The position numbers and the translations under genes were made by a program. 64,000 nt of DNA from Luidia sarsii (lineage: Eukaryota > Echinodermata > Asteroidea > Paxillosida > Luidiidae), in the NCBI GenBank assembly GCA_949987565.1, contig OX465105.1, forward strand, positions 20,384,841 to 20,448,840, written 5' to 3'. Of this stretch, positions 13,848 to 26,100 are shown one piece after another. Numbering within the stretch: the stretch's first letter is position 1; every line of letters starts with the position of its first letter. The notes beneath the pieces were generated by a model. That model ran no database searches, had not been told where the DNA came from, and saw nothing but the letters and a program-made list of their open reading frames with translations.

Positions 13848-13965
13848 TGCAAATATGTTGCAAGCTGCTTTCTGACAGAATTAACCAAAATGCAACTAGA
13901 TTCAAAATTAGGAGGGCCTGATGTTTCAATCCTAGCAGGACCCTTCCTCAAAGGCACAGTGATGT
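13848..13965 (+). mobile_element. Old hairpin-family copy
   Basis: GTTGCAAGCTGCTTTCTGAC, ATTAACCAAAATGCAA and GGGCCTGATGTTTCAATCC-AGCAGGACC match the left half of the hairpin family. A further fragment is at 14565-14625. Confidence 0.75.
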
Positions 13966-15110
13966 ATTGAAAGCTTACAGATGTACTGAACAAATTAAGC
14001 ACTATGATATAAAAGAAGAATATTATCATTAATTATTACTGCTACAGTATTCAATCCCCCCCCCAAAAAAAATAACAACATGTACACAGGGCATCCACAT
14101 TCCACAAGACCCACTTTTAGCTGAAATAATTTTCAGAGGAAAACACACTTTAACAGCCCGGTTTACCATCAATGGAAAACCATCATTTTCCTGCGGTGCA
14201 CATGTGCGTGCCCAGTACACGTACATGTACAGTACACTGATTACAATGCGCATGTACAAGCAACGTGTGCCATAAGGAATGGCGAGCCACCAAGCCCTAT
14301 GAACTTCAATCAGCCCTTATCGGCTGAATATTTTTAACTTGAACTTTTGCACAGACCAGTGTCATTGCCTATGTACACAGAATTATGATATTCTAGATAG
14401 CTGCACTGTACAGTGTTGTTTACCGGTACCCTTCACCAAAGGCTTTCCAACTGTGTAATTTTTAATGTCCATTGCCACACACACACAAAAAACCTAAAAA
14501 CATGGCACGCCCCATTTCAGCATTGTGTTCCAACAGCATGATTGTTACAAACATTTCTAATCTCCTTTCTTTAAAATGTAGAGGGACTGACCTTTCAATC
14601 CTGACCTTTAAAAGCTTTTGAGCTTTGTCCTGATTGCATCTAAACGTCCGGCTTTCTCCATTTTTTTTATGACATGCACAAGTATTGTATTTTTTTTTTT
14701 TACCAAACAAGTTCACAGATGTTTCCTTGTGCATGTGTAACTTCAGTGCCAAATTACCGCCAAAAATGGTGGCATGAAACAAAACCTTTTTCATTTTAAT
14801 ACAGTAGTAGATAAGCACACTGTATCCACCTTCAAAATATCAGTGTACATGTACATGTATGTCTGGCTTCCAAAAGTGTGCGGGTTTTTCGATAAATTAG
14901 ATCACATAATAATTTATAGTTTATACATGTTCATATATAATATGTGTGCATGTAAAGTCTGCTTTGGGGGTTTCATCAAAGCCAAGGCTAATAATTATAA
15001 TGTCATGATTTGTCAGAAGTGTAATCACAGTAATAATGTCTAATTGCCAATAAGCATTTTCAATATGTGCATAGACCTGCATTAGCACACAATTATGCAC
15101 ACACTTTTAC
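13966..15110. other. Unassigned sequence, one short repeat fragment
   Basis: Apart from the fragment at 14565-14625 and a few CATG units, nothing recognised. Confidence 0.35.
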
Positions 15111-15419
15111 TGTACTGTATGTACTGTACTGTACTGTACTAATGTACAGTGTATAAATGCACTGTGCATCACAAAATTAGCTGACCAATAAAATAATCAA
15201 CACAATCAAGGAAGTGAAACATTTTTATGATGTCAGGGTGCATTAACCTAAATTATACAAAAATATATATGTAGGAACGAAGAACAGTGATTATTGTGTA
15301 CATTTTTACAATTTTAGAAACTTCTGTTTCAATTTTCTATATACTTTAGGGAATAACAATTTTATATTTTTGTATCTAGTCTAAACAACTTTGGGAGACA
15401 ACACATGAGAACAAATCAT

Positions 15420-15612
15420 GACAATTTTTGCCTTAGGGCGCCCCCCCAAAAAATAGTTGTGCTCCCAATTTCCTGACCTACCCTATTTTGAGGGCGCGAC
15501 CCTGAATTTTTCTGGGGAACAAAAAATGTGTTTCCCGACCGACCCTCGATCTTGTGACAGCGTTTCGGTCCGTTGGAGCGACCCTATTTTGACGGCGCGA
15601 CCCATACACTCT
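15420..15612. repeat. Local duplication of a GACCCTATTTTGA-GGCGCGACCC block
   Basis: The block ACCCTATTTTGAGGGCGCGA at 15480 recurs as GACCCTATTTTGACGGCGCG at 15580, separated by TTTCCCGACCGACCC. Function unknown. Confidence 0.6.
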
Positions 15613-16435
15613 AGAACTATGGTGCGAACAGTGATTGAAATCAACCAACCCTGCATACATGGTGTAAATGTAAATCATGTTTATGTTGGCTTGAATATAT
15701 TTTTATGTGTAACACTTAGGCAGTGCATGACTCATGTCTCATCATAAAAAGAGTATAAAAAAAATATCCTACCTACTACTAGTACTAACCCTGTTTTCAG
15801 ATGCCATGTAATGTATTGATGTACATTGTAATACTATACAATGATTACTACTAACAATATAATAGTAGTAGTACAGCTACAGTAATACTACTTTTGCTAG
15901 GATTAAGAAGCACAACTATTTTGGGAAGGCCTAAAAAATGCAAATTTCTGGTTTTCTGCTGAATAATTTTTGATATGTATTTTGGTTACACCCCAACCCA
16001 ATGGAAAGTGAACTTGTTGCACTTGCTCTACTCTACCATGGCAACCACAGATTTGGTGAAACTTTAATTAGTTCAGGCATATATAGCTCCATGGTTACAG
16101 GGTCGCATACTTTGTCATGCAAATTTGCAATTTGTGTCTCCAGCGAATATAATCCTTCAAAAAGTGCCCAGCAAATAATGTCAGTTAAACACATGCAACG
16201 ATACACCCCAAGCAAATCATTCACCAAATAGTTGTCTAGGCCTGAACAAATTATGAAAGATCATAGGCCATGAAGGAGACAAAACAAGTCCCACGATAAG
16301 TGAGTAAGTACGTTAATATCTTTTGTTTTACGAAATTGGTGCAACGTAAATCATGTACCCACGGGGCCTCTCATTTCGTAAAAATGATATTCGTGCAGTC
16401 GATAAGTTGTGAGGATTTGTTTGAGTGGTTTTTAC
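15613..16435. other. Unassigned sequence before gene D exon 1
   Basis: Would be the start of gene D intron 1 if D is intact. No repeat or exon recognised. Confidence 0.35.
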
Positions 16436-16508
16436 CATCGTATCTCTCAGCTTGTTCGGCCAGCTTCGCCATGTAGACCATATCGTCCCTGTTCCCGGTT
16501 TCCTCCAT
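16436..16508 (-). CDS. 14-3-3 gene D, first coding exon only
   Basis: ATG at 16508 (context ACAATGG) opens 24 codons, MEETGNRDDMVYMAKLAEQA then ERYD, ending in a phase 1 donor G|GTAAAA at the same codon as intron 1 of genes A and B. This is the N-terminal dimerisation helix of a 14-3-3 protein; [18 protein letters not shown] is very close to gene A. No further 14-3-3 exon is recognisable on the minus strand from 16435 to 1, so exon 2 would lie beyond the left edge, at least 16.4 kb away, or the exon is an orphan. It has no disabling change. Confidence 0.85.
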
Positions 16509-16716
16509 TGTAGCTAGGCGTCAATTCGTCGGACTGGTGCGGGATGTGCTGGGTGGGAGTTTTGGTCCACGCTTGAAAATTCGTCTCGTCTCCGGAGCAT
16601 ACAGTACAGAGGCGGCTGTCAGAATGGATGGCTAGCTAGCTATGTACGGTGCGTGCGGCAGGGTCCGAGTCCAGCGTCCACTGTGCGTGGAGTGTGCCTA
16701 CTGCGCTCATATATAT

Positions 16717-17460
16717 GGCGTGCAAAATTTGACATTTATTCCTATAATGATTAACAGACTCCATTACCAGATTAGAGATAAATCTATTCTTAATAGAAAT
16801 ACATGTACATGACTACATTTATCTCTATTGTTATTAACAATAGAGAAATCTCTTTTATTATTAAAGCCCCCACACAACATTGGTAATAGATCGAAAAACC
16901 AAACAATTTCATACAGTAGATTTACATGAAACTTATACAGTTTGAAGATGGCTATAGTAGAAACCTCGCACTGAAATATTTCTGCCTAAAATGAGGTATT
17001 CTGGTTGAAAAGAGTAATAGAAATTGTTTACGTCTCACCCCTAGATCTAAACGATTTTTTGGAACAATTTGTTGAATGCTGCATTTTCGCAAAACAAATA
17101 AAGCTGTTTTCACTATTTTCTCGAGACTCGGTTGCACGTTGGCGGATTGAGCTGAAATTTTCACAGGTGTGCTATTTCATGCATAATTAATTAATAATAG
17201 AGACATCTTTATTCTTAATAGAGATATCTCTATTAACAATAGAGATACAGTATCTCTATTAACAATAGAGATACAGTATCTCTATTAACAATAGAGATAC
17301 AGTATCTCTATTAACAATAGAGATTAAAGATATCTCAATTAATAATTGAAATATCCCCATTAAGAACAGAGATATCTCTATTATTAGCAATAGAGATACA
17401 GTATCTCTATCAACAATAGAGATTTCTCCATTGTTGGAATAAATGCCAATTTTGCACGCC
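16717..17460. mobile_element. Inverted-repeat element with palindromic TCTCTATTAACAATAGAGA array, interrupted by a second element
   Basis: Outer arms GGCGTGCAAAATTTGACATT and its near-complement ending TTTTGCACGCC enclose a 26-bp tandem array (five units at about 17216-17430) whose halves each fold on themselves: TCTCTATTAACAATAGAGA and GAGATACAGTATCTC. A foreign repeat (16864-17190) is inserted in it. It starts about 210 bp upstream of the gene D ATG. Confidence 0.8.
16864..17190 (+). mobile_element. ACAACATTGGT-ended repeat inside the palindromic element
   Basis: Begins AAGCCCCCACACAACATTGG and ends TTTTCACAGGTGTGCTATTT-CATGCATAATT, like the longest copy at 29635-29998. Flanks on both sides are TTATTATTAA / ATTAATTAATAATAGAGA, the host array. 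Confidence 0.8.
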
Positions 17461-18805
17461 ATACATACGTGTGTGCGTGTAGCCAAGTCACTACAGTGTC
17501 GCACGATGGGGGCACGCATGCAAGAGGCGCACGCACATTGAATTGCACACGACCTGACATCAGCCTGCCAGACGTGAATATCATTACATAGGAAATGCGC
17601 TGCATCATTTTGCGCATAATTCATACATCAGAGACGCCCAAGACATAATACGCTCACACAGCCGGGCAACTGGTTCCCGACCTGCGGCTGCGTGACTCGG
17701 GGCGCCCCCTAAGAATTGGGATCAGACACCAGCTAAAATCAACTACAGCCTCGTGTTGTTCGCCATAGGCGCATTCTAGTGCACACCTGTACCATCTACA
17801 TGTACTGTAAATTGCAAAGGGTACCTCCATGATCCATGCTTGATCCTACAAGATAGTCTCCTTTAGACTAGCTATACCAAATATTTTTTTCAAAGATTTG
17901 TTTTTTCTTGTCCCGTGAACTTGAACAACAGGATCGCTCGGTCCATGTTCGGACCGACCCTTGAATTAACGGAGGAATTTATTCAGAATATGCCCTCTTG
18001 AAAACGACTTCGTGAGTCACGATTTCTCGAGAGCGGCGGCACTATTTTTCTCTGCGCGTATCCAGGCAACTTAAGACAATCTTACATCGTGACTAGACCA
18101 TCACTCGAAGCTGTCTAATTATTACAGCTCGTCCAAAAATGTCCGGCCAGCGCAGAGGATTCCGTTTCATCTCAGCGCTATGCCTCAAAATTTTGAAACA
18201 ATGAGATGCTCCCATTTTTTCTTTTTTTTCCTGTGAAATCAACTGGCACAATACAAAATTCCCAATTCTTCGTGGAAAAGAAAACAATTTCTTTATTTTA
18301 CACTTAATGAAGTTTGAGGACCGTAATTTACAGTGAAATCAATTATTTTTGCAGGCACTGTGATTTTCTACACCAAAATAATTATGTCAAGTTTCGCGGA
18401 ATGGAAGTCCTATAATAACTAACTGTAGGACTTCCATTCATTTGTGAAATGAAACATCGCACATAGCAAGACTTGTTATCGTTATCATCTGCATTCCGAG
18501 GCCGACAGAAAATGCCAGTCTGAAAAGCACTTCACGAACCTCGTCGGGACTTGGTGGCGGTTGTAGTATCAATGATGGTGATTCGTGTATTACATAATAA
18601 TATGTACAATCATTCTGTTGGAAAACAAACGAAAGCAAAAAACGCGGGGGGCGTGAGAAGAGGTCGGGGACAAGTCGACGTTGAGGTCGTGCTTAACCCT
18701 ACGGTCCATTTATATCGTTTATCAAGCAAACATTGAGAGATGAATACAACAAATGTAGGTCTATTTGTACTATGTTCCCCTTATAATTATACATATTACA
18801 TGTGA
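17461..18805. other. Unassigned intergenic sequence
   Basis: No gene recognised. The pair GGAATGGAAGTCCTATA and TAGGACTTCCATTC at 18398-18440 forms a small palindrome. Confidence 0.35.
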
Positions 18806-18810
18806 CCCGC

Positions 18811-18968
18811 AGTGAATTTCACAAAGCCTTGCGATGCATCGAACCGGTAACTCATCTTACGATGGTTAACCCATTATTAGTTGTGATATCGATACACCGT
18901 ATACGGTTTCTGTGCATCGCTCATCGTCTTGCGATTGATCGTAAGTTACGATGGATTTGGTGAAATCA
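18811..18968. mobile_element. TTTCAC-ended MITE (TTACGATGCATCG family), copy 2
   Basis: GTGAATTTCACAAAGCCTTG at the left and ATGGATTTGGTGAAATC at the right, with the same internal blocks as copies at 12425 and 62032. Confidence 0.8.
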
Positions 18969-19165
18969 ACTGCCGGTACGGCATAATGAGGATTCTCGTC
19001 CATATTCGAGTTTTCGACATTTTCCCCAACACTGCAAATAGTACCTCATTGCGTGTCCAATGGTATCGAAATTATTTCCATATGTTGCCGAAATCCAAAC
19101 TAACGACGCGAGAAAAACGACAACGCAACGCGCAGTCACGGTTAAGTTAATTAAATTCGAGGTCA

Positions 19166-19335
19166 TATACAAAAATGTTGCAAACTGCTTACTATAGAAA
19201 GGTTTGCGGCGAACACCATGTATCAGGTCTCTTAAAGGAAGAGGTATGGTTCTGAAAAGAACCTGAGGGTAACTCGACGTTTCGACCAGTATGCTCTGGC
19301 CGTCATCTCCTGATATTGATTCACCCACCATGCAA
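19166..19335 (+). mobile_element. Chimeric relative of the hairpin family
   Basis: Starts ATATACAAAAATGTTGCAAA-CTGCTTACT as the hairpin family does, then switches to a different body with CTCGACGTTTCGACCAG-ATGCTCTGG and CGTCATCTCCTGAT, itself a hairpin-like core. Confidence 0.55.
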
Positions 19336-19349
19336 AGCCTTAAGTCTCA

Positions 19350-19450
19350 TTTAAACTGCTTACTGACTAAAATTACCAAAATGTAAATCTTAAAATTTAG
19401 TGGGCCTGACGTTTCGATCCTAGCAGGACCTTTCTCAAAGGCAGAGTGAC
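19350..19450 (+). mobile_element. Hairpin-family copy, left half
   Basis: CTGCTTACTGACTAAAATTA, CCAAAATGTAAATCTTAAAA and GGGCCTGACGTTTCGATCCT then AGCAGGACC-TTCTCAAAGGCAG; the second hairpin arm is missing. Confidence 0.8.
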
Positions 19451-19971
19451 AAGGACAAAACAGATACCTGTACACGGAGGAAGGGGGGGGGGGGGGGGAG
19501 TGAATAGGACACAGATGAGAAACAAAGGACAAAGAGTGAAGCTGGTAGGGAGAGATCAATTTTGAGGTCATTATATATGAACACGGCGCGCCGACAGCGA
19601 ACAACGTTCCGCGCGCAGACACACTTACGAATTCCCCGAACTTTCAATTTTTACAGGCAATTGTTTAAAAAAAACAAATCGGAAAGATCAGTCTCTGATA
19701 CACAACCTTTCCGAAAATGCAAAACTATCGGAAAATTGATTCTGACATGAATATTGACAATACTTTGACTTTCGACGCTGTTTACTCGAAAAGGACTTTT
19801 GGACGGAGTAAATGCCTCAATACGATATCTATATATACATGTACATGTATACGGTCAATATGCAGTCCATGTGTGGAGAAATAACGGCCAGGGGCCGGCG
19901 GGGTCACGGTGCGAAGTCTGCTAATTGTTCAGGACCGGACTAAATTTGGGTCGGGTCCCGAGTCCTTTGGC

Positions 19972-20147
19972 TAGTCTTGGTTCAAGACGTTGTTGGTTTG
20001 TACATAATTATAACCGACCGCGATCCGCAGTATACACACGCGTACGTATAGTTGCGGATCATATTTTGTTAGGAGTACCGTATTCATCGCGCCCTCGCGC
20101 GTCGGGCGTTAGAGTATCTCAACCAACAACGTCTTGAACCAAGACTA
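19972..20147. mobile_element. 176-bp MITE with 27-bp perfect inverted repeats and 9-bp target duplication (Mutator-like)
   Basis: Ends TAGTCTTGGTTCAAGACGTT and its exact complement at the right; the perfect arms run 27 bp. TCCTTTGGC occurs at 19963-19971 and 20148-20156, a perfect 9-bp duplication. Long arms plus 9-bp duplication fit the Mutator superfamily. It carries no gene. Confidence 0.85.
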
Positions 20148-20156
20148 TCCTTTGGC

Positions 20157-20880
20157 TCTCGAGAGCGGAGACGCGGTTGGAAACTTGTTTTCGATTCCTG
20201 CAGCGGCAGTTTTTTTTATCCGGAAGGGTCAGTCACAGAATCCACCGCACCAACTCGCCCCGCCCATCCTCCGTCCTAAATTGAGTCTCTGCCGTAACCC
20301 TATACCTCGAAGGTGTAACTCATACCCACATTATTGTCCGAGCAGTCGTATATCTCTTCGCCTGAACTCCATACGATGCGGTGTCGATATCTACCATCGA
20401 CAAGATGTCATAAGAAGATGTTGCGCCACGCACGTCTGTGGACGAGAAGCGGTCTGTATTCCAGGTTACGGGGTCATTGGAGCAGATACGGTGGTCCGAA
20501 GCCGATACATGACTGACATCGAGATAATGATTTTCTTTTTCTTATAACAGTACATGATGTAGCAATTAACAAAACTGTTGCAAACTAGCAGCAGGCAGCT
20601 ATAAAAACAAGCGTTTGGTCCCAGTTTCTTAGGGAATACCCTGTATAGGGGTCTACCTATCAAGCCAACAAACCTTCAAATTCGGAAACATCAACAACCT
20701 GGATTTTCAGGTTTTGTCTGATGGAGACGAAGCCTAAGCCCGAGCCTAAGCCTTCATTTCGTAAACGGCCATATATACACATAATGCTCATGAGTTTTGG
20801 CATTTGCATTGGGCTCACGTGCCCTCCCCCCCCCCCCACCAAATCAAGGCAGCTCGATCCGAGTCACTTTAGGCCTTTTC
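20157..20880. other. Unassigned intergenic sequence
   Basis: The open frames here show no known domain. A C tract is at 20826-20837. Confidence 0.35.
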
Positions 20881-20884
20881 AAGG

Positions 20885-21180
20885 CCTTTTCAGACGACGC
20901 TGAAAAAACTCGCAAGGCTTGAGAAAATTTCTCATGCATGAGAAATTTTACAAAAGCGCCATCGTGTGAAAGGTCACCAATGCTTGAGAGTGACAGATGT
21001 CCCTGGTGAACCCTTGAGAGATGTTGTCGTAGGTCTGGAGCTCCGCCAAAAATCCTCCGCTAGCGGAGGATTTCTCACGGGACCCTTGACAATCGATCAA
21101 CAGAAGGGAGGAACTGTTTATTGGACGACGTCCCATGCTATATCAAGCCTTGCAATTTTTTCCAGCGACGTCTGAAAAGG
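20885..21180. mobile_element. 296-bp inverted-repeat MITE (CCTTTTCAGACG ends)
   Basis: Left arm CCTTTTCAGACGACGCTGAA then CTCGCAAGGCTTGA pairs with the right arm ending CGTCTGAAAAGG. Inside are TCTCATGCATGAGA and the perfect palindrome ATCCTCCGCTAGCGGAGGAT. A truncated copy is at 46803-46947. Confidence 0.8.
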
Positions 21181-21567
21181 GCTATTGTCAACGGTGTCTG
21201 TCTCGCCCTTGGTGACCGAGTTTCCGAGTCCCAGTGTATATCAACTGTATAGTGGATCAGTATATAACCCGTATAATATGTCGACAGAGGTTGTCCCTCG
21301 AGATGTAATATTGGTGTCGTATCCTAATAAAATGCAGTGAGGATCCTTGCACCCGAGATTTTTGTTTTCTTTAGATTTTAGCATTTGCCGCTACTGGATC
21401 TTCTGCGTTGCGTCTAGTCATCTTGGGTTGTTGTTTTTGTTCTTCTGTGCATTCGAAGCAGTGTACACCAAACCAGGGCTATTATAGAGGACTCAACGGG
21501 CAACGGTCCGGTACCGTTGAGAATGTGTTTCATAAAATAATTAATACAAATTGAAAAATTGGCAAAC

Positions 21568-21790
21568 AAACTTTGACTAGACTGGGACTTGAACCCGAGA
21601 CCTCTGGACTAACGTACCAGTGCTCTTCCATCTGAGCTATCCAGCCCTTAGATGGTGGCCTCCCAAATAATTATATGTAGTCAACTAGTCTTAGCCGGGC
21701 TGGGGCGCCAGTCAGAAACAATTCAACCATTAACTGCCGTATATCTCCAGGGATCACACCCACGCTTTCATTCTGAGGCAAACAACTAAA
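21568..21790 (-). mobile_element. tRNA-like repeat, half element
   Basis: Read on the minus strand: a core with CTGGAGATATACGGCAGTTA, TTCTGACTGGCGCC and GGCCACCATCTAAGGGC, then a tRNA-like module GGCTGGATAGCTCAGATGG (A box) to GGTTCAAGTCC (B box), ending in TTTGCCAATTTTTCAATTTG. The anticodon loop reads like GTT (Asn). The tRNA part lies at the 3' side of the core. Confidence 0.75.
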
Positions 21791-22975
21791 TTGTTGTAAA
21801 CCTGGCTACGGTAGCTTGGGGATCACACAAAGTGGATGCATTAATACAGCGTGTATTCAGTCATACTGTACATGTAGGCAATCGTGCATTATCATGTAGT
21901 CGAGGGTGCGTGGCTATTATTGTTAGGATTAGGCGAGAAGTGAAAGGTGCCGGCCGCATCGACGCCCATGGCCATAGGTTGCTTCCCGGTTGTATGCACA
22001 TGCAGGCAAATAGTCTGGTGCCTTTTCTACGGCGTAGAATGTGTTTACTCCCGGATGCACTAGTGAAGTGGACAAAGATGGACGTTTGCACTGCAGTGCT
22101 GACGATAACGGGCTTCGATTGCATGCGATGTTCTGGGATTTGTGGTGCAATGAGGTAACGTCTCATCATTTTACGACGTTGGTGGCAGCAGACAGGAGTA
22201 CCTGCTGAGATTGGTAGGCCTATAGCTCGTTTGATCAAACGAAAAATCATTCACACTAAAATAATAATCACTTGCCACACATTGTTTCCCGATCTAGAGT
22301 GCTTTAAACGGTCTTTTATTCGGTGAAATAACCAGATACATGTATCATGTCACTTCTGCTAGTCTTACATCTTACATGACCAGACGAAAAAAAAATCAAG
22401 TGCTTGTACACTGTATACACTTCCCTACATTTACATGAGCACGATCATCCAATACGCACAAAGTCTCATTTTAAGTTATAAGGACATTATAGAGGCTACC
22501 AACTTTTAGTAAAAGTGATAACAATACCCGTAGACTGCACGAATCATAAACTAAACAAACAAAGAATGAAACTTGTATGCTTCAGTGGGGGCCTAAAGTC
22601 CTTTCGGGTGGAGCGTGTGTCAAACGTAACTTGTAACGATCTTCCACTGTTGCTATAAATCGGGGTTCCCCTGTTCGGCGACCCTTACGCTTTCCCCAGA
22701 TCAAACGATTTTGGTCAGTCTAGGCGAAAGGTTTATATGTTGGATACAAAAATAAAAGTTCTTCTTTTTCTTTTTCATGAATGCCATGGTCAAAATAAAC
22801 GGCACAGTTTCTCCATTTTCCCCCTTCCAAACTAGGATGTTAACTGCTCATGCGTTTTAGAGTATCACTTTTCGATTTTAGTTGATTGCCGTTATGATTT
22901 GGATTTAGTCCACGAGTTATGCGTTAGACAGTTTACGAGGTGGTGGAGGTGGGTTGGATGTGTGCAACTCTAGCT
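21791..22975. other. Unassigned sequence downstream of gene A
   Basis: Open frames on both strands at 21832-22250 overlap and have no recognisable domain. Confidence 0.3.
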
Positions 22976-22984
22976 CACCCTTTA

Positions 22985-23165
22985 TGCCCAGTGCAGTCTA
23001 TCAGGTTTAAAGAGCGTCCTCGTGAGTTACAGAGCGCCCTCAAGAGGTGAACTGGACTTCCAAAAGCTGTGCAGCGCCATCGGGAGTTTAAGAGCACCCT
23101 CAGTAGCTACACAGCGCCCTCAAGAGTTTTAAAGTGCTCTCTGGAATTTAAGAGCACCCTCACCT
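22985..23165. repeat. Degenerate repeat of AGCGCCCTCAAGAGTT type
   Basis: About seven imperfect units of 24-28 bp, each with AGAGC(G/A)CCCTC followed by a GAGTT-like stretch. Confidence 0.75.
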
Positions 23166-26100
23166 CCAGCCCACCACCACCACTGCCATCAAATACTCAC
23201 TAATTACGAGAAATAAATAACATTAGGTAAAAAAAAAATCCACACTAGAATCGGGGTGAGAGAAGAATGAATTGGTCAAGTTCATGGATGAGTACATCAT
23301 TTGGAGACCAAAAAAAAAAACCAAAACAAAAAACAAAAGCAAAAAAGGGCAGAAACGTCAAAGATTGATCAAGTCCCACGTGGTACATGTACCGTTATCG
23401 TAAACCTGAAGCATGTGACGTCATTTGTGGAGAGCGTCCTCTGCTCAAGGTCAATGGACGGCCCTATGCTCCACGCGTACGCACGCTTTTCTTCCGCGGG
23501 CATCCCGCACCTCAAAATGGTGGGAGGAGGACGTCACCGCACGGCTGTATACTGTATACCAGCGCAGTATACCAACTGCTGCTGGGTACCAGCGAGGCCG
23601 GTTTGTGTGGTGCTGGTGCACAAAATGTACGACGGAAAATCCACTCGTTCCATTTCTCTGTTATCATTCAATACAGCAATCGTATTCTTGTGTACGGTGA
23701 TTCAAGCACAGCACTGCCAATACAAAAAGGGACCCCAAAAAATAAAAACCAAATATAAAAAAAAAAAACTTCTACACTCTACACGTGTATCTGTGTATCT
23801 CGTAATTCTTTTAAATAAAATATAAACAGATGTGGCCCTGTTTAGTCGGGGGAAATAAACAAATGAGCAAAATGAAAATACTGAACTACTAGTATCACTC
23901 AAAAAACCAAAAGCAATTACATACTTTACTTGCCGATTATTATTATTTAGTTGTTTTTTTGTGGTTTATGATTTTTTTTTTTTAGACTTTTTTTTTCTAA
24001 CCAGAATAAACAAATCAAAGGTTATTATCACACCTACATCTAAAATCTAAAGCGCCATATTACAAATTCCATTTTTTTTTGGTTTACCAGAGAGCGCAGA
24101 TAGCTAAAACGTAGCAGGATAGAGTAAGCAAAGTACCGGGTGTGAGAAAGATTTTCCCTTCCCATTTCAGGCTAGGCTTCAATTCTGTTTTGTCGTTTTG
24201 TAGTTCCCTGTCGATGAGAAGAAGCCTCCACAATTCTAATAACAAGGCTGCTTTGTACGCAAGCTTCCTAGTTACTCCTCCAATCAAATGACTTGTCTAG
24301 AAAGCGTAATACCGCGGCTTTAATAAAACGAGTGTTAGTTAATGTGTGTTGTTGATGTTGTCCTTGCTGTTTTTATCTAATATCATCTACTTAACGATGA
24401 GAGTAAGAAAGAAAAGATCTCAAACCTGCAACAGGCAAAGGCCCCCTTCAGATTTGGCTAGAAGGGATGGGGAAGGGGGAGGGGGGGAGGCAATAAATGG
24501 TAAGAGTGGAGGGCGGGGCCGGGGAGGGGGAGGCATCATGTCTCCCAGACAAGTCAGCACAATTAAACAGGGACCACTATACATCAGAAGGGGCTTGAGG
24601 TTTGGCACTACAGGACGGGCTCGGAGAATCAGATTATTCAAATCACAAATACATGTACAGCTGATACTAATACATACAATTTTTTTTTCTCAGAGGCCAA
24701 ATTAAGGAAGTAAGATCTCTTGGAACATAGAGGGCCTCCACAGCTTTCTGCAAGGTGGATTTTTTTTTTTTCCACATGCCCTATTGGCTGTGCACTGTGC
24801 AGTGATGTCGTGTGCACAGAGTATTGTCAAGATGTTTAAGCAGCCTGGATGTGCAGAGGGAAGGGAAGGTGGGATGTCGGCAGAGGGTCTAAGGGCAGGG
24901 GGTTTAAGGGTTTGGGGGGGGGTAGGGGGCTTCAAGCTAGGCGGTTTGGATTGATGGACAACATGGAGTCCCATCATAGAACGCTGCGCTAAGACCGAGA
25001 TCTGTTGGACGAGGTGCTCACAATAAAATGTGCTCGACTCCAGCCAGGGGTTGGAGTAAGGGGGAGGAGGGGTGTTTCGGTAACCAATACCAATCCCGCA
25101 TCAGATTATCATAGTACTGCTGCTAAAGAGAGAGGGTGGGGGGGGGGAGCCTTGGCTGTTTCTAGCACGTCACTTGTAAGCAAAGTCCGTCAAGGCAACT
25201 AATACAAAAAAGTCGACCAACTGACTAATTGGCAGCCATTACATCAGGCAAATTGGACTGAATGAGAATTAAAAAAAAAAAAAAATCCCACAGGATTTTC
25301 TTTACCTTTCCGTTGTCAAGGCTATACTAAATCCAAAGTTGGTGGTTTTGGCGGGGAACCAAGGAGAAAGCTGCAAGCCCGCTTTTCAAGGCAAAGAAAA
25401 TCACTCTGCTGTGAGCTCTCTTGGATGAATTGCCTTTCGTTTCTTCCCTCCCTTCCCCCGGACTTCTTTTTTTCTTTTTCTTGTTGGCAAAGAGGAAAGG
25501 TGAGGAGAGCCCAACCCATTCTACACCGCAACCCAGATTGACGAGAAAGGAAAAGACAATCCGATTCGGGGAGAATCCGAACAAATGCATCCGATGGATG
25601 GATCTGGTCCTCTTCACTTTGGAACAACGGGAAAAAAAGCTGACATGCCAGAAACTCATCAAAAAGTTAAAAACGCCAACCACTGTAATAATACATCTAT
25701 ATATGCAAAGAGACCAATAGCACTCCACCTCAAAAAAAAAAATACACATTGAAGGAGAAGTCAAAATTCCATGATCAGTGGGGAGGCTTTAAAAATTAAC
25801 ACTGCTGACTGCTCTGATTTTTCCCCCGGTTTATTTTTTCTTTGGGGGGGCGAGTTATTCGTCTGTATGATTTGAGCTCGTCTAAAAGAAAGTGATCATT
25901 TTGGTTTCAGTAGCCTTAAATTTTAGATTCTTGGATTTTTTTTTATCCGATTCGGCGGTTGATTATCGCGGGTGGGTGGGAGGGGGGAGGGGGTGTACCT
26001 TTGCAGAAGCTTGACCGGGTAGCTTTGATGGGAGCGGTTCCAGACGGAGACGAGACGTTCGGCAAGCAAACAGACACACAACCACCATCCCCCCCCAAAA

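Noticed and set aside
21571..21650. A functional tRNA-Asn gene
   Set aside because: The acceptor and T arms look acceptable, but base 33 is not T, the anticodon stem has a mismatch, and the same module recurs with a shared core, so it is a tRNA-derived repeat.
21832..22250. Possible transposase in overlapping 108- and 129-codon frames
   Set aside because: Neither frame shows catalytic residues or a recognisable domain, and they are antisense to each other.
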